From: Moringa oleifera
Taxonomy: Eukaryota; Streptophyta; Magnoliopsida; Brassicales; Moringaceae
Direction: 5' to 3'
Assembly: GCA_021397835.1 (NCBI GenBank)
Contig: JAJFZO010000230.1
Coordinates: 3,590,001-3,654,000, forward strand
Length of the DNA stretch: 64,000 nucleotides
Position 1 is the first letter of the stretch. Each line of letters opens with the position of its first letter. The notes under the pieces were generated by a model, which saw only the letters and a list, made by a program, of their open reading frames with translations, was not told the DNA's origin and did not search any database. Position numbers and translations under genes: made by a program. Below, piece by piece: positions 37,791-49,190 of this stretch.

Positions 37791-40700
37791 TGAGGAAAAA
37801 TATGATAATAAGGATTGATAGTCCACAAGGTTCCTAGGCTGATATTGTGTACATTGGAAATCATTGTATTGATGTGTATGATGTGGATGTCAACAAAGTC
37901 CTGAGAAAAATATCCATATTGTTCTGTTGCACTTATTATATGGCTCTGATTGATTGCATTGGGACCAAAGAGTTTGATATATACTATTGATTAGTTACTG
38001 CATAATAAGGAAATTATGCAAACATATTGGAAGCTAAACCAGATTACGTAAAGCACAAGGTAGAGCCAATTTGAGAATTTGTTTAAAATGTAAGTTATTC
38101 TGATGTGATTAAACCTTTGATTTCGTTTGGATCTAAGATGTTTTGTGAGTGTTTTTTGGTTCCTGGGTATTGGTACATCAAAAATCAATAAATTGGGTTT
38201 TAATTTGTATGTTTCTTTTTTCTTGAAACTTAAAATTAATTGCTTACTTTGAAATTTATTAATAAAAAAAAATTGTTCTATTATCAATAAGTGCATAGAG
38301 TCACCTTAAAGCTGTTGTGGACAAAGTCAATAGCTTGGTTAATGACTTAGGAAATTGGCCAGATAGCAAGAAATATAAAGTCTCTTAATAATGGAATATA
38401 TTATGAATTACTGCAAAAAATTAAATGTGAATATTTCTTATAAATGTTGTCAAACCTTTTTAATCACCATAATACTTTTGAATGTGTGTAATATGCGAAG
38501 TTATTTATCGTATCAATATTTATTTATAAATTATTAATAACAGTAATAAATAATAAATTATCTAGAATTATAATTTTAAATTTTAAATTCAAAATATCAA
38601 ATAAATCATAAAATTTAAATTTACAAGTATATATAACATAAACAATTTAAAGTTCAATAAAGTATTTACAACTCAATAAAGAACAGAAATAATAATAATT
38701 CACGAATAAATGTATCCAAGATACAATTTCAACTACATTTATTTTTTATTTAAATTTAAATTTAATTTAATTTAAATATTATTATAAAAATTAAAAATAT
38801 TTAAATTAAATTTTTGGAACAAATTTTGATTTCAAATTTTTATTAATATACATAAATATTTAAATTACAATCACACAAAATTTAAAATTTTTTGAGTATT
38901 GAAAATATTTAAAAAATATGCAATAAAAAATTTAAAAATTCATAAAAAATAATTTATGAATTCAAAATTATTCTAATTTAAGTTATTGATTCAAAATAAA
39001 TGTAAAATTCACTTAAGTAATTTTTTAAGCATTTTAATTATAAAAATACTTTTAATTTTTATAGTTGATTTAAGCTAAGTTTAATTTCAAAGAAAAATTA
39101 ACTCAAATTAAAATTTAAAATTTATTAAATTTAAAATTTTTATATTTACCTGTAAATTTATTCAAAAAAATTATTTCAAAATATTTTCATCATTTGTTAA
39201 AAATATGTTGCATTTGTTGTGAGATTAAAACATCAAATGCGCCTCACTTGAAATTCATTTTTTTAATAATATTTTTAAACCAATGAATATTTTTATAAAT
39301 TTTAATTATATTTAACTTCCTTGAAAAAATAAAATTTTAAAAATAATTGTTTTGATTTTTTTTTTTCAATCTTTTTGTTCATCCCTTATAATATTTTAAT
39401 TTTTACCCGTTAAAATTAACACGGCTAAAATTGTCATTGAATTCTCATATGTTCATAAAAATTTTACAATTGATTGTAAAGTGATTTATAGAAAAAAAAA
39501 ATGTTTCCTTCTTTGATCATTATTTTCTAATACAAGTTTAAATTATCTTATCTATTTATATAATTATTTTAAATTATTATACAATAATTTATATAAAAAT
39601 TTAAATATTTTAAGAATAAATTAAGTTTTAATCTGACGTTATATCATAATTTTGATAATTTTCATTCTTTTATAACAATATTTAGGCTTAATCTATAAAA
39701 ACTCAAAATGAGTTTGAATAATTTAAAATATATGAAATATATTTTTTATATTGATTAAAAATTAAGATCTTTGATAATAATAATCTGAAAAAAATATTTT
39801 TATAATTTTAGATAATTCTTTTAAAGGAAGATGTAACGTATATTAATGGTCTAAATTTTTATGTGATAAATTAAAAATTTTGAACAAAATTTAAATAAAA
39901 ATAAAACATCACCTGAATTATTAAAATTTATAAAAATAATTTTTAAAATATATAAATTAATTACTTTTATCAATGGAAAATTTTTATTTATGTTCAATTA
40001 TGTCAAAAAAATTAATTATCTTATTAATAAAAAATCTTCATTAAAATTTGAATACAAAAATTTAAATGATAGTTTTATATTTCAAAAATAAATAAATAAT
40101 ATATTTTATGTAAAAATAATTAAAGACACTTGTTTATCACTTTATCTTAAGTTTTAAATATCTATAAAATTGTGTCTGATCATAACATATTATAATATGC
40201 ACCAACATGTATGATATGATATTATAATATTTTCGATATTATTAACAACATACATCACTGTGTTTAATGTAGAAGCATAATTAAATATATTTTGTTAATA
40301 CAAAGATTAATTTTAAAAATTCATATTATTATTATAAAAATAAATTTAACTTTTTCATTTGTTTTATTAAACTACGGTTATTCTCATCTATTTAAGGATT
40401 TGAAAGTAATCCTATAATTCAAGATTTAGTCACAGTTAACGTTTTTGTGGATTATAAAAGTTAAGATTATTTTATTGATTTTATAAAAACTAAAAATTAA
40501 ATTTCAAATATTATAAAATTAAATTTTAAAATATTTTAAAATAAAAAATGTAAAATCCATATTAATGTTTACCTAATATTGATGTGAATTCTTTGAAAAT
40601 ACTCAATCTAATTATTTTATTGTTATTGTTATTAGCTATTCAAAAAATCTATAAATGATCCTTACATTTAATTCACGAAAACAAAGGTCAATAAATGTAG

Positions 40701-42300
40701 CCAATAATGACAGTCCATATTTTGTTTTAAGCTTTGATTTTATCCGTTTATTTATTTGTTTTTCATTAGGTGTTTTGCATGCTTCTGAATTTTAAATAAA
40801 TTTAAGTTCCCCGTTTAATACAAGATTTGCTCTTTGAATTTTAGTTTAATTAGGTTTTTAGAAAGGTAATTGGTCACATTATTCCTTAGAATAAATAAAT
40901 AAATTGTGATTATGATAAGATTTTGGATATTCATTGATTGCCAACTCTATCAACAATGTGGGAATTGCTAAAAAAAAAAAAAAAGAAGTAAGGAGGAAGG
41001 ACATATATGGAACAATATATTTATTGATTTTATGAATTTTTAAAATATATTTAAGGATATTATTTGCCTTCCTAATTAATCATGGACTGGATTTTGTGTA
41101 ATATCAATTATAAACATAAAAGTTTCAAAGAAATAACATCAACTTCTGATTGTGTGCAAATAAATAAAAATATTAATTTAATTATTTTTTGTATTTTTTA
41201 ATAGTTTGAATAAAAATATTGTTAAACAATAAAGGAAGGAGAATCCGTATTTTTAATTTCTTTTTTAAAAATACCTAAGAAAAAATAATTAACTCTTTTG
41301 TTTTCTCATTCTCTCTCTTTACTTTCTCTCTTTCTTTAATTAAGTGGAAAATTTTGTAAGTTTGAGTTCATAACTATTTTGGAGTTTTCTTGTTTTGATT
41401 TATAATTATATTATTATTATTTTTTATCATTCTCTTTTAGTGAAATTGTAAAGACCTTCTGTGGATGTAAAAGTGATAGTTTGAGATTTTTTTTTAAACA
41501 AAGAAAATAACATACAAATTTGAATTATTTTTTAAAAATAATAAAATTTAAAAATTCAAATTTTTTATTTTTTTAAAAATATAATCTTTTTGAATTAGTT
41601 ATAAGATTTAAACGAACAATTAAGTAAAAAAATAAGATAAAGATTATATAAAATTTTAATGTTTACTTCATATTATCAATCAAATTTTTATATTCAAAAA
41701 GTGGTAATTTTAATTTTGATATATTAATTTAATATCAAATATGATCTTAACTCAAATAATTATAAAAAATTAAAAATATTTTTATTAGCAAATACTTCAA
41801 AATAATTTAAATGATTCATCTCTTAAATTTAAGTAATTTTCAACACCATATATGTTTTTTATATTTTTTAAAATTTTAATAATATAAATTTTTATATATA
41901 TAGTATTCAAAAAATTTTAAAACTTTTTGAGTCCATAACTTAAGTATTTTTAACATTGATGAAAATTTTTAATCAAAATTTATTGCATAAGATTTTTAAT
42001 TTAAATATTTTTAATTTTAAATTTTTAATAAAATTTAATTTTAATTAATATATTAATATTCTATTTATTATTTAAAAATTTAATTAATAATATAAATAAA
42101 TATCAAAATTTTATACATTTTTTATTAAAAATATTTAAATTAATTTTAAATTAATAAATATGATATATAAATTTTAAAAAATATATAATATGTTGATTAT
42201 AATATTACCTTAGGTTGACTGAAGATAATATCAAACGATATAATTTGAACTTCTAAAAACAAATGGGAAAAGATTTCCGGTTTTGACCTTAGAATGTTTG
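37791..42300. other. 3' flank and long AT-rich spacer
   Basis: This starts with the 3' UTR of the DUF1475 gene. From about 38.4 kb the DNA is extremely AT-rich. It holds copies of the dispersed AT-rich repeat (38760-39130 plus orientation, about 41690-42010 minus orientation). No gene was recognised. Confidence 0.45.
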
Positions 42301-42330
42301 TTTGACTTGAAAGATTAAGGTCAACCGAAA

Positions 42331-42523
42331 CACGTGTGAGTTTTTAAACAAAGCCACGTGATCCACGAGGCGACAAACCAAAGGGACGTATCCCTTTCTG
42401 GTACGCTAAAAGCGACAGACGGAGAGAGGGAGCAAGGCACCAAAGCGAGGGCGAAACGGAAAAGGTATGACGAGGGTCCCACTCGTACGTTGTCGAATGC
42501 CACGTCACCTATACGCACACGTG
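42331..42523 (+). promoter_or_regulatory. three CACGTG G-box cores upstream of PABP
   Basis: CACGTG occurs at 42331-42336, 42355-42360 and 42518-42523, all within about 280 bp upstream of the TATA box. In plants this core is bound by bZIP and bHLH factors. The clustering in an otherwise AT-rich neighbourhood suggests a real promoter, though binding is inference. Confidence 0.55.
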
Positions 42524-42609
42524 CGCTTTCTCAATCGCCACGAGTCCCCTCCCCTCTTTCCAACAAATCAAACCGATTCGCTCTCGTCCCCTTCTCTCTC
42601 TCTCACTCT

Positions 42610-42617
42610 TATATAAA
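42610..42617 (+). promoter_or_regulatory. TATA box of PABP
   Basis: TATATAAA is preceded by CT-rich DNA and followed by a leader of about 240 bp with CT-rich and A-rich tracts before the ATG at 42883. The A-rich leader part (about 42675-42715) recalls the autoregulatory A-tracts of PABP mRNAs in other eukaryotes; that link is inference. Confidence 0.65.
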
Positions 42618-42882
42618 CTCCGCGTTGTCACTCCCGTTTTCCTCTTTCACTCCTCTCTATCTCCGGAGGAAACCCCAAACGAAAAAACCCAAAAAAAGGA
42701 AAAAAAAAATCAGGCATACCATATATAGAGTGAAGGAAAAAAACCCTAGTATTATCTGGTCTTTATCTCTGATCAAAGACCCCTCACTTCAGTATTCGTT
42801 CATTCGTCCCAATTTTGTTTTGTTTCATTGTTTCTCTGTGGTGAGTGTTTGTTAGCGACTGATCAGAAAGAGTGTGACGGAT

Positions 42883-45800
42883 ATGGCGGCAGCAGTGGCG
42901 GCTCAGACTGCGACACCTGCGGCTGTGGCGGCGGCGGCGGCTGCTGTTATGGTATCCAGCGGGTACGCGAACTCGTCGCTCTACGTGGGGGATCTGGACC
43001 CCAACGTGAACGAGAGCCAATTGTACGATCTCTTCAACCAGGTCGCTCAGGTTATCTCCATTAGGGTTTGCCGCGATCAGCACAAGCGGTCTTCCCTCGG
43101 TTACGCCTATGTCAATTTCAGCAATGCCCTTGACGGTAACGTTTATACAATTATCATAAATCTTCATATGTGCTGATATATATCTGACTTTTCCTATCAT
43201 GATGATTATGATGATGATGGTATTGTTATTCTCTGATCTGGGAGCATTTGTGGGTTCTTCTGTTTGTTTGTGGAGAAGTTTTAAAAAGTTTGTCCTTGCT
43301 GTGTTGATCAAGCGATACATAGTCCTCTGCTTTTCTTACCTTTCTTTATGATTATTCTCGATATTATTTCCCTTTTTTATGGGCAGAAGTGTTCCTTTTC
43401 AGAAACTCTGGATGATGTTCTGCTGTGTTATCAGCAAAGGAGGCAGGGGATTTTTTAAAACTACTGTTTGTTGTTTTAAATTAATTTTAAAATATATCTA
43501 TCTGTATATGATTGTAAATCTATGTATCAGTCCTTGATACTGAAAATATTTTCTAGTAATTCCCTTCTGTAACTATTTTCTAGTAATTCCCCTTCTGTAA
43601 CTACTTTCTTTCTCTCGAAAATTGTATGCCATTTTACATTTTAAAATTTTTGGGGAAACATCCCTAGTTCTCTCTAAGGGAAGGTCTTTTTGCATGTTAA
43701 TGATGTTGGCTAGGGTACATTGGGAGTCACCAAGTGACTTTCCCTCACTATGGGGTCAATTTCTTGTATTTTGAACCAGTAAATCTACTCTGCTAGTTTC
43801 TGGTTTCTGGTAGCCTCATCAGCAGATAAGTTCTGAACAGGCTTATTTTCCTCTGAAATTATGCAAGGGACTGTGAGAAACATAGCGTCAATATCTGTGT
43901 ACAATGATTGATGCATGCTCTGCTTTTACTAGTAATTATATGTTCATATGTAATCACTGTTGTGCATGATGCTCAATACACAATACATGCATCTATTTAT
44001 TTTGAAATTATCTAATGTGAAAAAAAAATGTCAAATCTTTGCGCACTTACTGTTAAAAGTAAAATACTGAACCAGGGGATTTAAGAAGTTGGGGCATTAC
44101 GTTGTTGTTTCCTCATGTTATCGCTGAATATATTTATTTTAATTGCGACTCGTATACTTTTCAGCTGCCAATGCCATGGAGGTTCTGAATTTCACACCGA
44201 TTCATGGCAAACCTATAAGGATCATGTTTTCTCATCGAGATCCTAGTATCCGGAAAAGTGGATATGCAAATGTTTTCATCAAGAACCTGGACCCATCTAT
44301 TGACAACAAGGCACTGCATGACACCTTTGTTGCCTTTGGGAACGTACTTTCTTGCAAGGTAGCTGTTGATGGGAACGGGCAATCCAAAGGATATGGCTTT
44401 GTTCAATTTGAAAATGACGAAGCTGCGCAAAGTGCAATCAAACAGTTAAATGGCATGCTGATAAATGACAAGAAAGTGTATGTAGGACTCTTTATCCGAC
44501 GCCAAGAAAGGGCTCGAGCAAGTGTATCACTGAAGTTCACCAATGTTTTTGTGAAGAATTTGCTGGAAACAACAACTGATGAGGACTTGAAGAAACTCTT
44601 CAGCCCCTGTGGCACCATTACCAGTGCAGTTGTTATGAAGGACCAGAATGGGAAGTCTAGATGCTTTGGTTTTGTAAACTTCCAGACCCCAGAGGCAGCT
44701 GCTGCTGCAGTTGATAAACTTAATGGAGCCACTCTCAATGATGACCAGGTGCTGTATGTGGGAAGAGCTCAGAGGAAATCAGAAAGGGAAGCGGAGTTAA
44801 GAGCTAAATTTGAACAGGAAAGGATCAGTAGGTATGAAAAACTGCAAGGCTCGAATTTGTATCTGAAAAATCTTGATGACAGCATAAATGATGAAAAACT
44901 GAAGGAGTTGTTTTCTGTATTTGGAGCCATCACATCTTGCAAGGTATTTTCCAGTTTTAAAGTGAATTGTAATTTATCGATTTCTCCCTTATCTTCACAT
45001 TACTTTTTTGCTCTCCACTTTCTACCTAGTAATATCTTGTGCGAATATTTTTCCCCCTATCTATTTTTTAGGTTATGGTTGATTCACAAGGTGTGAGCAA
45101 GGGCTCTGGCTTTGTTGCATTTTCCACACCAGAGGAAGCTTCAAGAGCTGTAAGTTAATATTTTATATCTGAAAGTTCCCCTGATCGTGATCCTTTTGAC
45201 CTTTCCCATTTGGGTTCGATTAATATGAATGTTTTTCATGTCAATTCCTTTTCAGTTGAACGAAATGAATGGTAAAATGATTGGACGGAAACCTCTGTAT
45301 GTTGCTGTGGCCCAACGCAAAGAAGAAAGGAGGGCTAGGCTGCAGGTGATCTTTGAACTTCTACTTCTCATCAATAGAATTTGGATCTACTTCTCAGTCA
45401 CCTCCATGGGCTGTGTTAAATGTGGATATAGATCTATGGTTCTTCCTTTTTTTTCCAAATTTATTTTTCTTGTTGGTGACTTAAATCATTTTTGCTCCAG
45501 GCACATTTTTCTCAGATTCAGGTACCAGGCGGACTGTCGGCTTTGCCTTCAGGAATTCCTGGTTATCACCCTGGAGCACCTAGGCTTGGTCCTCAGCAGC
45601 TGTATTTTGGTCAAGGTACTCCCGGTCTGATACCCTCTCAGCCTGCAGGGTATGGATTCCAGCAGCAACTCTTGCCTGGAATGCGCCCTGGTGTTGGCCC
45701 AAACTTCATTATGCCATATCCCCTGCACAGGCAGGGACAACCAGGTCAGCGGATGGGTGTCAGGCGCGGGGGAAATCCCCAGCTGATGCAACAGCAGCAA

Positions 45801-46511
45801 CAGGTACCCCTTAGCCTGCTATCTCAGTTCTTTACCTAAAGGCTGCTGTAGAAAAAGATTAGTTATTAATTTTCATTGTTTTCCAATTGTTCCCCATCCA
45901 TGTTTATATCTTTTTTTCTTGGGCCTATTTTCCAAATTCAGCTCCTTCAGCGGAACTCCAATCAAGGCTTCAGATACATGGGCAACGGCAGAAATGGAAT
46001 GGAGTCTTCTGTAGCTCCTCAAGGTCTTATGGGTCCTATGATGCCTTTGCCCTTGGATGCTTCAGGGATGCCTATGACTCCTATTGATGCCCAGAGACAC
46101 GGCCCTGCTGTGCCTATTTCAACACTAACATCTGCCTTAGCTTCTGCAACACAAAAGGAGCGTACAGTGGTATGTGTGATAATTTTGTCCGCCACTCGCC
46201 ATGATATTCGAATCTCATGATTTTGATACTTCTGTTATGATAGAAATGTGAACATGATTGTGCTGTGTGTGCTGAATTTGCAGATGCTGGGTGAGCAACT
46301 TTACCCCATGGTGGAACGTCTTGAGCCGGGTCATGCTGCTAAGGTGACAGGAATGTTGCTGGAGATGGACCAAACTGAGGTACTCCATCTTATCGAGTCT
46401 CCAGATGCTCTGAAGAGGAAGGTGGGTGAAGCAATGGAAGTGCTTCATCAATCTGCAGCTGCAGGATCTAATGTAGATGATCAGCTTGGCTCATTGGCAC
46501 TCAATGACTGA
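42883..46511 (+). CDS. PABP: cytoplasmic poly(A)-binding protein (four RRMs and MLLE)
   Basis: CDS is join(42883..43135, 44165..44943, 45072..45149, 45256..45345, 45501..45803, 45942..46169, 46284..46511), 652 residues, close to plant PAB2/4/8 lengths. The N-terminus is Ala-rich. RRM1 is about 28-108 (RNP2 LYVGDL at 33-38, RNP1 LGYAYVNF at 72-79). RRM2 is about 118-195 ([14 protein letters not shown]). RRM3 is about 209-287 ([14 protein letters not shown]). RRM4 is about 313-390 ([14 protein letters not shown]). A Pro/Gln/Gly/Met-rich linker follows. The last exon (578-652) is the MLLE/PABC domain with [21 protein letters not shown] and the end LGSLALND. The protein binds mRNA poly(A) tails, supports translation and mRNA stability, and recruits PAM2-motif partners. 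The MLLE exon starts in phase 0, as does the related exon at 55355. Confidence 0.96.
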
Positions 46512-46838
46512 GAGTGCATATCTTAACTTCTCTTTCTGGATTTTAGTTAGTCTTAAACTTCATTGCAGGAACTTCTTTGCAGGAATTTTTTTGCCTTCTG
46601 ACTCGTATGGAGGGTTTTCAGAGTCTTTAAAAGTTCTTTTCGATTGAACTACAGGGATAATGTGACCTTCATGTTCTTTAAATTTTTGTTTATTTAGACT
46701 ACAGGATTTTGGATACTATTTTTGCAGTTTGGTGTGATTTGGTTTTAGATTTAATTTCTGGTGATGGTTACTTTTATCATATGTAGATATAAAAGAAAAG
46801 CGTATCATAGAATGTTGGAACAACATACATAGAAAGCT
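46512..46838. other. convergent intergenic region between PABP and MRNIP-like gene
   Basis: Only 327 bp separate the PABP stop from the stop of the opposite-strand MRNIP-like gene, so the two 3' UTRs probably overlap or abut. Confidence 0.6.
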
Positions 46839-47776
46839 TCACATGAAGTCAGGATGGATGTCATCTTCTATTCTTTCATCCTTTGTATTAGTCTCAAAAT
46901 CTGCATTGCCCCACTTACCTCCCAAGATCTCCCGGCTAGCAACTTGCAAGCCATCCTCATCTTGGGCTATGTAATCATTCCATTTAGAAGCCTTCTTCCC
47001 CATTCTTGGCTTATAGATTCTGGGCTCCTTGTAGGATGAGGTGCAATAATCAGTTGATCAGAGCAAATTATGATGCATAGCAAAAGCGAACATGATGAAA
47101 GCTCAATTACCTTTAGAGATGAAGTTCACGCTGGCATTTCTCTTTGGAAAAACCGGTTTGTAAATTTCCTCGCTATCTGATCGACTCGTGTAGTCGTTCA
47201 ATTTAGGTCTCTTATACATCTCCTTGTGCAATTCCGTCACTATCTTTGCTTCAAAATCACCTCCTGCCAAATAGTACTGAAATCTTAGAGTTCGCTACTT
47301 CACAAAATGATAATATTGTATTACTTACCATCTTGTTCTTGCTGTGAAATTACTACGCCTCCGTGATGATCCTGTGAGTCGAGGTACTCAGTCCAATCGG
47401 TTCGTCTCTTGGTCTGATTAGCCGGAGCCAGAGCCCCGTGATCCTCAGGATGAGATGCCGCAGGCGCCGGAGGCGGGGATTCCTTTTCATCGGCAAATTT
47501 ACGAGACATGTTGAAGGATTGAACCCAAACGCGGACGTCTCTGGCCATGTGGCTTTGAGCAAACACCTTCCGTACGGACTGCTTCTCGTTGCAAACCACG
47601 CACCTCCACTTGTTGCTGCTCTTCTTCTGCTGCTTCACCTGCATTTCAGAACTCAAAACCACATAGACATATACAATCATCACAGACAAACACGAGAGAG
47701 GGAAAGAAAGAGGGTTATATGCCTGCATGGTGGAGCACTGGAAGCACTGAAGGGCGATGAAAATGTTGCTCGGCAT
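46839..47776 (-). CDS. MRN complex-interacting protein (MRNIP)-like zinc-ribbon protein
   Basis: CDS is complement(join(46839..47027, 47130..47263, 47329..47638, 47723..47776)), 228 residues. An N-terminal zinc ribbon has two CxxC pairs (LQCFQCSTMQ and KWRCVVCNEKQSV), followed by VFAQSHMARDVRVWVQSFN. This is the pattern of MRNIP, which in animals binds the MRE11-RAD50-NBS1 complex in DNA damage signalling. Two later W-x-x-Y boxes (DWTEYL, KWNDYI) sit in acidic or basic low-complexity sequence. Intron 1 (47639-47722) has a GC donor (CAG|GCATAT), is 84 nt, in frame and lacks stops. The intron 3 donor is uncertain. The best GT site (47110) shifts frame into a quick stop, while the weaker one at 47129 (AGC|GTGAAC) restores the C-terminal frame given here. 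The role in plants is unproven. Confidence 0.78.
47639..47722 (-). other. GC-AG intron of the MRNIP-like gene, frame-preserving
   Basis: The intron is 84 nt on the minus strand, beginning GCATATAACC and ending GAAATGCAG, with no stop codon in the reading frame. Family similarity across the junction (CSTMQ joined to VKQQKK) shows that splicing gives the conserved protein. Retention would insert 28 mostly hydrophobic residues between the two CxxC pairs. Confidence 0.75.
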
Positions 47777-48034
47777 TTTTTCGTTGATGGTAAAGAGAGA
47801 TTCTCTTTTCAGGTAGGAGATTAGGGGTTTAGGTTTTCATTTGCTACTCAATTTTCAGGCTTTAGGCGCCAAACTTCTTTCCAAATTAATTTTCGGTCGG
47901 GATGTACGGACGACCCAAGTTAACCCACGGGCTAGATTTTCTCGAATTGGCTCAATGGGATTTAACTTGGGCCCAATCGAGCTCAAGTAGTTAAAAAAAA
48001 AAAAAATCCATTGGGATTGATTTGGAATTATAAT
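47777..48034. promoter_or_regulatory. promoter region of the MRNIP-like gene (minus strand)
   Basis: This is sequence upstream of the minus-strand ATG, more GC-rich near the gene. No clear TATA box was seen. Confidence 0.35.
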
Positions 48035-48525
48035 TTCATACGATTATAGGATTAATTACATGTAGAAAATTTATATTTTACTTACAGTGTGAAATTTAAA
48101 CTTATAAAAAAATAACTTTAATTTGAGATTTATATTTTTTTAAAATTTTTGATGTAAAATTTTTATTTATAATTTTTATTAATATTAATAATTATGTATG
48201 CACACAAAACATGAATATCACTTTTGTTTATATAATTATCTTAACATCTTTTTAAATATTATTAAAATAAGTAAAATATTTTTATTATAGTTAAATATTC
48301 ATATTTTATATATTTACTTTGATGTAAAAAAATGTTTTAAAGAAGTATTTGGATAATTACATAATTAATATACATCAAGTGTGTGTAAAATAATTAATAT
48401 TAACAAAAGTTATAAATAAAAATTTTAAGTTAAAAATTTAATAAACATAATTTTTTTATAAGTTTTTAATTTAAAATTATGAATAAAATATATATTCTAT
48501 TCATATAATTATAAGCATATAATAA
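48035..48525. mobile_element. palindromic AT-rich MITE, copy 1
   Basis: The left arm (about 48045-48250) and right arm (about 48335-48520) are imperfect reverse complements. On the left, AAAATTTTTATTTATAATTTTTATTAATATTAA is followed by a GTATGCACAC block and TATATAATTATCTT. The reverse of the right arm gives the same series with TTACACACAC and TATGTAATTATCC. It has no coding capacity. A second copy lies at 56690-57120. Confidence 0.6.
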
Positions 48526-49190
48526 ATTTTTTTATAAAAATTTTACTTTAATTTTAATTTATTTAATAAAAAATATATAATTTTTATTAATTTATGAAAT
48601 TAATATGTATCAACAAATTAATCAAAAATTTAAATTAATTTTTTTTATTTTTTAAAAAGTGAAGTATGTTCATCCTTCCATATCAAAAAGAGGGATAGGT
48701 TATGCTACCCTAGCCTCTAGGGATTAGCCTTTAATCTCTCAGGCCTCAATATATATATATATATACACACTAAAGCATGTGTATTCATGCATTATCATGA
48801 TATATTAAAAATTTGTTAATAATTAATTAAAAAACTTATTGACAACGAGATCATACCAAAAATAAAAAAGAGAATATCTATAATATATTCTTACATTCAT
48901 TCTTAATTTGTATAGGAAGGAATAATTGCTTTTATAAAGAGAAATTTAAAATCTTTTTAAAGATGCTCCACAAAATGACAAAAGAGACTACAGCTTGATC
49001 CATGGATCTTGCGAATTAGCCACCAACTGGAATTTGGCCCATATTATCAGTAACGGCTACCCACGACCTTAAGCTCTTCCCGTTTTGCTTCTGTCTCAGG
49101 CATCCCGCGTTTCCGTCCACAGTCCCTCGTAACCAAAACCCTAACACCCTGAACACTCTCTCTGTGTTTGTGTGCCAGTTATTTTTGCTA
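48526..49190 (+). promoter_or_regulatory. upstream region of HPRT
   Basis: This is AT-rich up to about 48.95 kb, with a (TA)n/(CA)n run near 48750-48770. It then becomes a more balanced leader with CT-rich sequence just before the ATG. No convincing TATA box was seen. Confidence 0.35.

Noticed and set aside
42358..42855. 165-codon plus-strand open frame upstream of PABP
   Set aside because: It runs through G-boxes, the TATA box and the leader. It is promoter sequence with chance openness, and the downstream PABP frame explains the locus.
42784..43320. 178-codon minus-strand open frame
   Set aside because: It is antisense to the PABP leader, exon 1 and intron 1 start. The Arg/His-rich product comes from the GCG-rich sense codons.
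44403..44738. 111-codon minus-strand open frame
   Set aside because: It is a shadow of PABP RRM2-RRM3 coding sequence.
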